Shown here: positions 56,047 to 64,000 of the stretch, piece by piece
Position numbering within the stretch: position 1 is the stretch's first letter
Layout of the letters: each line of letters opens with the position of its first letter
Notes under the pieces: model-generated
Told to the model about the DNA's origin: nothing
The model's input: the letters and a program-made list of their open reading frames with translations, nothing else
Database searches by the model: none
Assembly: GCA_030770535.1 (NCBI GenBank)
Contig: JASVEC010000066.1
Coordinates: forward strand, 1-64,000
Length of the DNA stretch: 64,000 nt
Direction: 5' to 3'
DNA from: Batkoa obscura
Lineage: Eukaryota > Entomophthoromycota > Entomophthoromycetes > Entomophthorales > Batkoaceae
Program-made: the position numbers and the translations under genes

Positions 56047-56929
56047 GTTTACTAGCGAAAAAGAATCTCTATTATCACCAAGTTATGATAAAATAGCTGA
56101 GAAGCAGAGGAGCTCAAAGGGATCATCAGCTAATTATAGGAATCAAAAAAAAATTATGAATTTTGTAGTTTAGACATCAGGAATATTTAAAAGGATGGTT
56201 AGTATTAAAGGTAAAAACGGGGTAGAATATATAACTGATATAAAGGCCAAGTCAGTTAAATTCAAGAATAAAAATGGGAATATAGTATTAAACTTAAAAG
56301 GGTGTAAATTTTATTATACGCGCATGTTATGGGAGATAGTTAATGTTTCTGAAAAACCAAAGTGTAGAAATATAAGGTTTTATTCAGTAATTAAAGAAAA
56401 TAAACCTTCATATTTAATTCAATTTTTCAATAGTAAGAATATAGTAGTGGAATATAGTAGTGCAATATAAATGGGAGAAAAGCAATTATTATTCAATATA
56501 TAAATTGTATATATCAGATTCTAACGTTGTATTGAAATATGAGTATTCTTTCTTTTTTACGTGCACTTTAACAATTTGTTAACGTTAATGAACAAGATTT
56601 TGAAATTTATTTATTCTCTTTGGCTGTTATCTTAATCGACCACAAGAGTATAAAAAGGCAGCTTTCTAATTGATGATCAAGCATAAATAAAGTCAGTTGT
56701 GTATTTAGATCTTTGTTTTTCAATTAAAGTGTAACATTTTTTAAAATAAGGCATTATTATTTAAATCAAGGTTGTTACATCTACTTTATCTTTACCAAGC
56801 TATCTACTTTGAAATAGTGCTATTATATAAATATTTTTTGAATATTTTATTGGGATATAAAACCTTGTATAAATTGATATATATTTACGTAACTCTAGAG
56901 TATAAGTAGCTATTATATATATGTTTATT
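56047..56929. other. Spacer between MITE pair and LTR
   Basis: Holds one doubtful 91-codon open frame at 56195-56470 (listed separately). Nothing else recognised. Confidence 0.45.
56195..56470 (+). CDS. Doubtful small open reading frame
   Basis: 91 codons starting MVSIKGKNGVEYITDIKAKS, Lys and Ile rich, with alternating hydrophobic residues suggesting beta strands. No family was recognised. It could be a fragment of an older mobile element, as it sits between MITEs and an LTR. No clear TATA box at the usual distance. Confidence 0.3.
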   Translation: MVSIKGKNGVEYITDIKAKSVKFKNKNGNIVLNLKGCKFYYTRMLWEIVNVSEKPKCRNIRFYSVIKENKPSYLIQFFNSKNIVVEYSSAI

Positions 56930-57329
56930 TGTGAAATCTGGTACTCAGGGTTTGGAGTCAAGAACAGCTATTGCTGGGTTGACTACACTATAAGTCGAAA
57001 GGTCTTAGTTTATGTAACTAAGATAGACTTGGATTATGAGGAATAGCACGTAATAGGTTACAAGCTATATAAGACAAATAGAATAGACAATACTAATGTA
57101 AAATCTATGTAAAATAATATTAAGAAAACTTAGTGGCTTTATTAAATGTTCGAGATATCAGGGATTAATTCAGTTAAAAAGCCTCGAACTATTATACTCT
57201 GTAAACTCTTTTATACTCTGAAAAGTATAAGTATCAAAATGAGAAGATAATATTCTTTTGGGTGGAACTAGAAATTCTCATAACAAATCAAAATAATTAA
57301 CCATGGGACTGACGAAGCGATATTTCACA
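56930..57329 (-). repeat. 3' LTR of the Ty3/gypsy element
   Basis: 400 bp, beginning TG and ending CA on the minus strand (TGTGAAATATCGC to CCAGATTTCACA). Slightly shorter than the 462-464 bp solo copies. Confidence 0.88.
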
Positions 57330-57341
57330 TTTCCCTCCCTA
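57330..57341 (-). promoter_or_regulatory. Polypurine tract
   Basis: TAGGGAGGGAAA on the minus strand directly precedes the TG of the 3' LTR, the normal place for plus-strand priming. It is the observation that identifies the repeat as an LTR. Confidence 0.8.
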
Positions 57342-57426
57342 TGATTTGATATAGTGAATTTTTATGGCTTACTTACCGAGAACCTATGAGATGGAATTTG
57401 ACTAGTTACAAATTGTATTCATTGAA

Positions 57427-60400
57427 TCACATTGCTGATTTGAGAAACTTGGCATGGACTCGGTTATATATAACGCTTGTTCGTTTATGTTTAATTGAAT
57501 AGCTATCATACAAGTGTTTATGTATGACTTCATATGGTCCATCCCATTTCAATGCTAATTTATTTTTTCTAGATTGATTATAGGAAGGGTACAGATGAAC
57601 GATATCACCTACTTTGAAGACGGCTAGACGAGGAAGTCGAGAAATATCTTGTCGATACCTCCTTGTTTTCGAGTCTGTCAATGCATTAAAGGCGTCAACT
57701 TGGATAGCTATTAATTTTTTTGTTAGCTTAAGCAAGTACATGTCAGGACTCATCTCTTCTTGTCTAACCATCAAAGGAGCGAATGATATGGGGAGTCCCG
57801 GATGTCTCCCATAAAGCATAACAAAAGGGGATTTTTTGGTAATACTATGTACTGAATATCTATATGCTAAAATAGCAGAATGTAGATATTCATCCCAAGA
57901 GCTAGTTTTATCGAAAGCCAGCTTCCTTAGTATACGTACTAGTGTACCATTTACTCTCTCAACCATTCCGTTAGTTTCAGGGTGATATGGAGCTGCAGTA
58001 GAATGCTTTATGGCCATTAGTCTAGCTAATTTCGGGAGAACCAGGTTAACAAAATTGGCAGCGTTATCAGTAAGTATCACCTGAGGGCTTCCATGCCTAC
58101 AAATAATATCTTCGTATATAAATTTAGATATGTGAAAGGAAGTCTGATTTGGTATTGCTTTAGCTTCAACCCATTTAGTTAGATGGTCGATAGCTACAAC
58201 AATAAATTTGTTCCCTCTTACCGAGGAGGCCTCACAGAGAGGACCTATTACATCTATACTTACCGTGTGAAATGCATGTTTAGGTAAAATAAACTTATAG
58301 GCTGTAGCTTTTATTTTACTTTGTTCCCTCTTGCAAACATCGCAATTATTTATAAAGTCTTCCAAATCTGGTATCATTGATTCCCAATAGCAGGAGACTT
58401 TCATAGTATCGTATGTTTTTTGGAAGGCTGAATGTCCACAGATTACATCATGGAATTGTTGGCATGCAGATAGTCGTGAAGAAGGCCTAATATATGGAAT
58501 ATATGTTCCCTTAATCTTTTTATACAAGGCATTATCTCTTACAATGATATTTTGAGCGTTTTTCTCAAGCCATTGTTTGAGTTCAGGCTGCTGCTGCGGC
58601 CATTTATCTTTATTACCCAATAGATTGTACAAATCATCATCTATGGGGGTAGCTAGACAAATTCTGGGCAACCTGCTAAGCCCATCTGCATTTTGATGAT
58701 CTTTACCTGGTTTATATACTATATCAAAACTATACGATTGTAGTTTTAGAGCCCACCTAGCTAAACGTCCTTCAGGATTAGTGATTGAATACAACCATTT
58801 TAGGGAAACATGATCGGTAATAACAGTAAAGTGAGTGCCGTAGATATACGGTCTAAATGCCTTTATAGCATGAATAATTGCAAGGCATTCTTTCTCTGTT
58901 GTAGTGTAGTTCCTTTCGTGTTTCGACAAGGTCCTAGAGGTATAGGCTATTGGGTGTTCACAATTGTTATCATCGAGTTGACTTAAAACACCTCCAACTG
59001 CAGTTAGACTAGCGTCAGTATGTAGTGAGAAGGGCTTTGAGAAATTTGGAAACATCAATACTGGGGCGTTAAGCAGCTTGTTGCGAAGCTCTTCAAAAGC
59101 TTGTTGGTGTTCTTCCTTCCATTGAAACTTGACTTCTTTCTTTAGTAATTGGAACAGTGGGGTAGCTAAATTCGAAAAGTCTTTTATAAACCTTCGATAA
59201 TAATTCATTAATCCAAGGAACACTTGTACCTCCCGCATTGTAGTTGGGGGGAGAAGCTCCTTTACTGCATCTAGTTTATTTGGAATAGGGGCTAGTCCTT
59301 TGTCAGAGACTTTATAGCCTAGAAATTCCAGACTAGTTTGGAAGAATGAACACTTCTTTGGTTTTAACTTTAGATTGGCTTGACGGAGGCGCTCAAATAC
59401 TGCTTTAAGATGAGTTAAGTGATCTACAAAAGTTCTTGAAAACACATTCAAGTCATCTAAGTAAATTAATACACACGAAAGTTTAAGGTCACCTAGTGTA
59501 TTATCCATAAGACGCTGGAATGTAGCGGGAGCGTTCGAAAGGCCTTGTGGCATCCTAGTTGGTTGAAATAGTCCTTCAGAAGTTATTAAAGCGCACTTTT
59601 CTTGGTCTTCTGGATCCATTTCTACCTGCCAGTATCCTGAGATTAAATCCATTGCTGAAAAGTATTTAGCACCTTGTAATCGGTCAACCGCATCGTCTAT
59701 TCTGGGTAGAGGGTATACATCTTTCTTTGTGATTTTGTTAAGCTTTCTATAGTCCATAACTACTCTATTAGTTCCATCTTTTTTCTTAACGATCATAAGG
59801 GGGGAGGCCCATGGACTATTTGAAGGAATGATTAAACCTAGCCTTAAGAGTTTTTGAACTTCTTCTCGTTCTGCTTTGAGTTCAGATTGAGATTTACGAT
59901 ATGCTTTAGTTGCGACGGGTAATGAATCACATGTATATACTTTATGTTTAGTATTGCGAGCGCAACCAATATCTTCTTCTGAAGTTGCGAATATGTCTTT
60001 ATATTCCTCCAGCAATTTATAAAATTGGAGTTGCTCATCTTGGTTTAGATGGTTAATAGTGTCTTTTTCCACAAAAAGGGCTTGGTTATTTGGGGCCTCT
60101 TCGTGAATTTGAAATTCTTCTAGTGTTGCAAATTTACTGAAAGTATTAATCAAGGCGTTGTTTTCTACGTATATCGTGCCAATCTGTTGGCCTCTAGAGA
60201 TATTGATTTCTTTTTTGGTAATGTTTGCAAGTAATAACTTGATAGTCTCATTCATGTTGTTGCCTAAAATTCCGGGCATAGTTAGTGGTTCTAATTGTGA
60301 GACACCTTCTATACTATATATAGATAAATGGAATTCCTTAGGTATCCATAGTGAGATCTCAGTATCTAATACTATCTGTGACTTAGGCGGTATTAATAAG

Positions 60401-61260
60401 TTCTTAGGAGAAATAACGGGAATTCCAGACTGTTTATATGCTATCTCCGGATATTGATGAATTACGGATTCTGATCCGCAGAGAGTGACATCAATTAATT
60501 TATTGTTGGTCCGATAGTTCATTATACGGCAGCCAGGAGATTTATTGTTTATCATATTGATAGATAGGTCTCTTGGTTTATTGTAGTACATTGGGATGGA
60601 TTGATCTAATATTTTTAAGATATTTTGATCGTACAACAATTGACAACCGTGTTTCACAAAGAATTCGGTGCCTAGGAGGAAGTCATAACCTTCACTTTCT
60701 AATACTATTGCTGGAAAGGCTAAGGTTAGTTTTCCAAATTTGATTGGTATTGATGAGTATGCTCCTAGTGCTGTAGTAGTTCCAGTTCCAGCTGTACCAA
60801 AGGTGTCTGAGCAATCTATATCTGGTTTAAAGGATAATCGTTTTACCAGACGACTCGATATGAAATTGATAGGAGCTCCACTATCTAATATGATGCGTAC
60901 ATTCTTTTTATAAATTGACGCATTGATGTAAGTACAATCGATGGAGTTAGCTTTGTCATCGAGGTTTACTAAAAGAATCTGTTTATTTGGATTCTGGTAT
61001 TCTCTAATAATTTTTCTAAATGCAATTGCTAAGTCTGATTCTCCAGTTAAGATCTTGTCTAGCGGGATTGGGATCGTAACATTGGTTAACCACTGATGCG
61101 TGTTATCTAGTTCGCTTTGTGTGAGGGATAGTTTAGATAAATCAGATAATTGTGAGATGTAAGGTTTGGAGATCTCGTTCATTGGAATCGAATCAGGAGC
61201 ATTAATAGAGTTATCAGGTAGCTTGAAAATTCGAGGTGGAATGACTTTAGGGATTTCCAC
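57427..61260 (-). CDS. pol: Ty3/gypsy pol polyprotein
   Basis: About 1277 residues in one open frame from its listed start. Order of parts: retropepsin-like aspartic protease (near residues 120-220), reverse transcriptase (about 440-640) with the YLDD box, RNase H (about 730-850), zinc-binding HHCC region and integrase core (about 950-1150), and a C-terminal region without a recognised chromodomain. The frame is also open upstream of the listed start and reaches the end of gag in the -1 phase, the arrangement for which many Ty3/gypsy elements use programmed frameshifting. The antisense frames in this region are shadows. Confidence 0.96.
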   Translation of the reverse strand: MEIPKVIPPRIFKLPDNSINAPDSIPMNEISKPYISQLSDLSKLSLTQSELDNTHQWLTNVTIPIPLDKILTGESDLAIAFRKIIREYQNPNKQILLVNLDDKANSIDCTYINASIYKKNVRIILDSGAPINFISSRLVKRLSFKPDIDCSDTFGTAGTGTTTALGAYSSIPIKFGKLTLAFPAIVLESEGYDFLLGTEFFVKHGCQLLYDQNILKILDQSIPMYYNKPRDLSINMINNKSPGCRIMNYRTNNKLIDVTLCGSESVIHQYPEIAYKQSGIPVISPKNLLIPPKSQIVLDTEISLWIPKEFHLSIYSIEGVSQLEPLTMPGILGNNMNETIKLLLANITKKEINISRGQQIGTIYVENNALINTFSKFATLEEFQIHEEAPNNQALFVEKDTINHLNQDEQLQFYKLLEEYKDIFATSEEDIGCARNTKHKVYTCDSLPVATKAYRKSQSELKAEREEVQKLLRLGLIIPSNSPWASPLMIVKKKDGTNRVVMDYRKLNKITKKDVYPLPRIDDAVDRLQGAKYFSAMDLISGYWQVEMDPEDQEKCALITSEGLFQPTRMPQGLSNAPATFQRLMDNTLGDLKLSCVLIYLDDLNVFSRTFVDHLTHLKAVFERLRQANLKLKPKKCSFFQTSLEFLGYKVSDKGLAPIPNKLDAVKELLPPTTMREVQVFLGLMNYYRRFIKDFSNLATPLFQLLKKEVKFQWKEEHQQAFEELRNKLLNAPVLMFPNFSKPFSLHTDASLTAVGGVLSQLDDNNCEHPIAYTSRTLSKHERNYTTTEKECLAIIHAIKAFRPYIYGTHFTVITDHVSLKWLYSITNPEGRLARWALKLQSYSFDIVYKPGKDHQNADGLSRLPRICLATPIDDDLYNLLGNKDKWPQQQPELKQWLEKNAQNIIVRDNALYKKIKGTYIPYIRPSSRLSACQQFHDVICGHSAFQKTYDTMKVSCYWESMIPDLEDFINNCDVCKREQSKIKATAYKFILPKHAFHTVSIDVIGPLCEASSVRGNKFIVVAIDHLTKWVEAKAIPNQTSFHISKFIYEDIICRHGSPQVILTDNAANFVNLVLPKLARLMAIKHSTAAPYHPETNGMVERVNGTLVRILRKLAFDKTSSWDEYLHSAILAYRYSVHSITKKSPFVMLYGRHPGLPISFAPLMVRQEEMSPDMYLLKLTKKLIAIQVDAFNALTDSKTRRYRQDISRLPRLAVFKVGDIVHLYPSYNQSRKNKLALKWDGPYEVIHKHLYDSYSIKHKRTSVIYNRVHAKFLKSAM

Positions 61261-61436
61261 AACAGGGACTTTTTTCTTTTTAGGTCTACCACGAATTCGC
61301 GAAGGAAGTGCTAGGATGAGGGTAGAGGGGTCAAATTTTGAAAGCGTATTAACTTTAAGGTCTAATCCAGTGCTTTCATCTGGATCAGGAGGAATTTTTA
61401 ACTTCGTGGAAGGGGGATCCTCATTTATCCTCCCAC

Positions 61437-63953
61437 TTAGAAGTTTTTTGACTCGTTATCGGAGTCGACAAACTTCTCAGTATCATCGCCTTCAGTATCG
61501 TTATAATTGAGGTGATTTATTTGTTTATTTTTATTGAAACGTTCATTGTTGCGAACATTCTTTTCGAAATAATATTTAAAAATACCATTTTCTGGCTTTG
61601 GTTCAGTGCAGTTAACGGTAATGTGTCCATATTCACCACAGTTCCAGCATCCAGTAAATACTCGAGATTTACGATGGTTGGAGTAGTGTTGTTGAGTGAT
61701 GGTAAAACAATGAAGGTATTCGTTGTTGTCCATCCCTTTATCTATGTGATTAACATATAATTTCTTGGGTCTAACTTCACTTTTTGGACTTCCAAGGTAT
61801 AATTCTAAAATCTCTATCATCTGTGTAACGTTGGTGATGTTATGATGAGGATCTAGAAAAAGGCATGCGATATGACTTGGAAGGTTTCGCTGGAAGGCCA
61901 GGCGGAGGTCTGTAACGCTTAACTTTCCACAGGAAATTAAGGCATTAGCACGATTTCTTACGTTTGTAATGAAACTCTCAAGTTTACTTTCGTCGTCTAA
62001 ACGTAAAGATAAGAGGGCTGCCTTTTTTGCTTCCATTTTTACATCGGAATCATAATGGTCTATAAACGCCTTTTTGAAGGAATCCCAATTACTGCGTAAG
62101 TCGTCAGGTAAAGTCATGCACCAAGAAAGTTCATTTGTTTGTAGTTGACCTAAAAGGCATTGAGGACGACATTCATAGGTCCAGTTGTTGGCATCGAGAT
62201 GAACTTCTAGAGCTTTAATGAAGGTAGTAGCAGTAATTTCACTTGGATTGAATAAAAGACTAAAATTAAACTTTGTGTTAACAGGTTGGGAGCTTCTTGG
62301 GTAGTTGTGGCGGTGTGTTGAGAAGCTATGTGATTTTGGATCGTTACCAGAAGGTCCAGGATGACTAAAATAAGCGTCATGGGTATTGTGTGATATACCA
62401 TGATCATGTTGAACAGTAATCGGATCGGCTTGTACATAGTGAGGTGAAGATTTCTCATAGGATATATGTTGAGCGATTTGAGGAGCAATATGTGATGACT
62501 TATTTTTGTTAAAAGGATTGGCTAGGTTGACTTCAGCATAAGATTGTACACGAGGTCGTATTGGATCAGCGTTAGATCCTGTAGCAGGATTTCTTGAGTA
62601 AATACCATCAGTAGGTACAGCAGTCATTCTAGGATTTGATTGGGGTAGGTATGTGGAAACTTGAGGAGAGTTCTCTTCTTTCTTTGTTTGATCATCCGGT
62701 TGTACCAAGTGAACAGAACCATGATACTTATGGTTTATTTGATATTCAGTACCAAAGATAGATTCTGTGGCACTATCACCCAGATCATATATATTGTATC
62801 TTGGAACGTCTCTGTAACTCGAGAGTCTGGAGGGAGGTGCTGAAACAGCAATACGCTCCTTTCTACAATTGCAAGAAGATGCCTTGATTTGGTTAGTATT
62901 GGAAGCTACCCTAGTCTGAAGAAGAATGAGCTCTTCTCTGGTACTCTGTATGTTACGCGAGATTTCCTCCCAGTCAACTACTGTTTGTTCTTTGTCCAGT
63001 CTAATTTGTTCCTTCAAATTATTATTGGAGGTGATAAGCTGGCTAATGGTAGTCACTTGTTGAGCCATTTGTTCATTACAAACAGCTAAATCTTGTTCTA
63101 AAGCCAAGATTCTAGCATCTTTGGTTGAAGTAGATGGAGGGGATTGTTCAATACAGGATAAGCGGTGATTATACTCTTTGAATTTATTCATTAGCGATCT
63201 ATGGAGTTCTGCGAAAGTGGCTTTTGTTTTTCCGTCAATATCTGAGATTCTTTCAGTAGTATGGTCATTGATCTCAGTGAGGGAAAGGTTGATCTCATCG
63301 GAGATTTTAACAAGTTCAGAATGTAGAGCAGTATCGAGCTGACGTAATTCAGCTTTGAGATCTCCTACTTCTCTTACTAATTCTCTGTGGGCTTCATAGG
63401 TAACGGTGTTATTAAGTCTTTGATTGAGCTCATTTAACTTACTAACATGGAGTTCATTTGAAGGGGCGATGACACCACTCTTTTGGTTACTGATCATGGA
63501 AAGGTTGTTAACCGTAGTTAAAAGTGAGCTCAAAGAGGTAGACAATTCATTGTTATGAATTGAAAGACGGTCGAGTTCACCAACCATCTGGATGAGTTTG
63601 TTGTGCAGGAACTCTACTAGATATTGTTGAACGTGGGAAAGGGTAGGTACCGTTTGGTACTGGGCACGAAAATTGATTTGAGTACTGGAGCCACTATTTT
63701 GGTATTGTCTCCAAGCGGAGAGGTCACCATCAAGGACGTGCATAGGGACAGCTCCGTAGGTAACGACTGAGTTTACAACGTGAGGAGGTAGTGCAGCTTG
63801 ATTTAAAGCAGCAGTTTCTATTTCTGGGGTCAGAACACTAGCTTCCTCTTCATCACTACTACCCATGTCGTATTCAGTGATGATCAACTGTTGACGGTTA
63901 TCAAGAAGGTATTTTGAGTCCGCAAAATAAGGTGCAAGACCATTGTCGACCAT
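61437..63953 (-). CDS. gag: Ty3/gypsy gag polyprotein
   Basis: 838 residues, larger than usual for the family. The long N-terminal half (to about 400) is Gln/Leu/Asn rich coiled coil, followed by a Ser/Pro/His-rich linker. The capsid-like region is at about 570-720. A single CCHC zinc knuckle (CWNCGEYGHITVNC) lies near residue 775, and the end is acidic. The coiled-coil extension is the unusual part. Confidence 0.93.
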   Translation of the reverse strand: MVDNGLAPYFADSKYLLDNRQQLIITEYDMGSSDEEEASVLTPEIETAALNQAALPPHVVNSVVTYGAVPMHVLDGDLSAWRQYQNSGSSTQINFRAQYQTVPTLSHVQQYLVEFLHNKLIQMVGELDRLSIHNNELSTSLSSLLTTVNNLSMISNQKSGVIAPSNELHVSKLNELNQRLNNTVTYEAHRELVREVGDLKAELRQLDTALHSELVKISDEINLSLTEINDHTTERISDIDGKTKATFAELHRSLMNKFKEYNHRLSCIEQSPPSTSTKDARILALEQDLAVCNEQMAQQVTTISQLITSNNNLKEQIRLDKEQTVVDWEEISRNIQSTREELILLQTRVASNTNQIKASSCNCRKERIAVSAPPSRLSSYRDVPRYNIYDLGDSATESIFGTEYQINHKYHGSVHLVQPDDQTKKEENSPQVSTYLPQSNPRMTAVPTDGIYSRNPATGSNADPIRPRVQSYAEVNLANPFNKNKSSHIAPQIAQHISYEKSSPHYVQADPITVQHDHGISHNTHDAYFSHPGPSGNDPKSHSFSTHRHNYPRSSQPVNTKFNFSLLFNPSEITATTFIKALEVHLDANNWTYECRPQCLLGQLQTNELSWCMTLPDDLRSNWDSFKKAFIDHYDSDVKMEAKKAALLSLRLDDESKLESFITNVRNRANALISCGKLSVTDLRLAFQRNLPSHIACLFLDPHHNITNVTQMIEILELYLGSPKSEVRPKKLYVNHIDKGMDNNEYLHCFTITQQHYSNHRKSRVFTGCWNCGEYGHITVNCTEPKPENGIFKYYFEKNVRNNERFNKNKQINHLNYNDTEGDDTEKFVDSDNESKNF

Positions 63954-64000
63954 AGTTGAGAATTAAGGAGGTTAAGGGGGTTTTTCTTTGTTTGGGGTGG

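Larger units (their letters stand above)
56930..64000 (-). mobile_element. Ty3/gypsy LTR retrotransposon, 5' end outside the window
   Basis: On the minus strand the order is gag (63953-61437), pol (61260-57427 and its upstream open frame), polypurine tract, 3' LTR (57329-56930). The 5' LTR and primer-binding site would lie beyond position 64000. What can be seen looks largely whole. It has two long open frames and the domain order protease, reverse transcriptase, RNase H, integrase. This places it in Ty3/gypsy, because integrase follows RNase H. The LTR matches the scattered solo LTRs at 15.8, 16.6, 18.4 and 55.3 kb. Coding frames this open suggest a fairly recent insertion. Base composition is less AT-rich than the surrounding DNA. 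Confidence 0.95.

Overview
The window is very AT-rich eukaryotic DNA. Its genes have spliceosomal introns of about 44-58 nt, TATA boxes some 40-77 nt before the start codon, nuclear-type tRNA genes, and fungal protein families: WOPR/Gti1-Pac2 regulators, a Pmp3 proteolipid and a frequenin/NCS-1 calcium sensor. The combination of extreme AT content, a rhodopsin-like seven-helix receptor with a decayed relative, and several WOPR genes suggests an early-diverging fungus, perhaps an entomophthoralean such as Conidiobolus. That placement is inference.

Layout. From 1 to 40 kb the main theme is six short intronless genes for WOPR-domain transcription regulators (2003-2656 +, 7038-7640 +, 11386-12192 +, 21424-22215 +, 29122-29811 -, 38902-39621 +). 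They are scattered among long gene-poor spacers together with an NCS-1 gene (24645-25217), a decayed receptor gene (about 31.5-32.2 kb), and two paralogous genes of unknown family (33829-34302 and 36088-36621). A broken DDE transposase lies at 14.65-15.86 kb. From 43 to 53 kb the density of ordinary genes rises: a dead ribokinase copy, a hidden two-exon Pmp3 gene, a five-exon ribokinase gene, a helix-rich unknown protein (three exons), a five-exon unknown protein with two Cys pairs, and an intact receptor gene. Several of these needed exon-by-exon reading. There are three identical tRNA-Thr(AGU) genes and one tRNA-Leu(UAA). From 56.9 kb to the right edge lies most of a Ty3/gypsy LTR element on the minus strand; its 5' LTR is outside the window.

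Mobile DNA. About 30 copies of a roughly 105-bp foldback MITE (called family A here) are spread over the window. One sits in the transposase and one in the decayed receptor gene, and some are paired into long hairpins. The second repeat family, about 460 bp with TGTGAAAT...ATTTCACA ends, is the LTR of the Ty3/gypsy element. Solo LTRs with 4-5 bp target duplications lie at 15.8, 16.6 and 18.4 kb, and further copies at 19.4, 54.6 and 55.3 kb.

How the genes may work together. The receptor and NCS-1 are signalling components, and WOPR proteins are known fungal switch regulators of morphology and development. Nothing in the sequence links them directly. The strongest candidate for an undescribed system is the local WOPR expansion: six divergent regulators in 38 kb, all sharing the DNA-binding core and most carrying a short proline-containing hydrophobic motif in otherwise dissimilar C-terminal tails.
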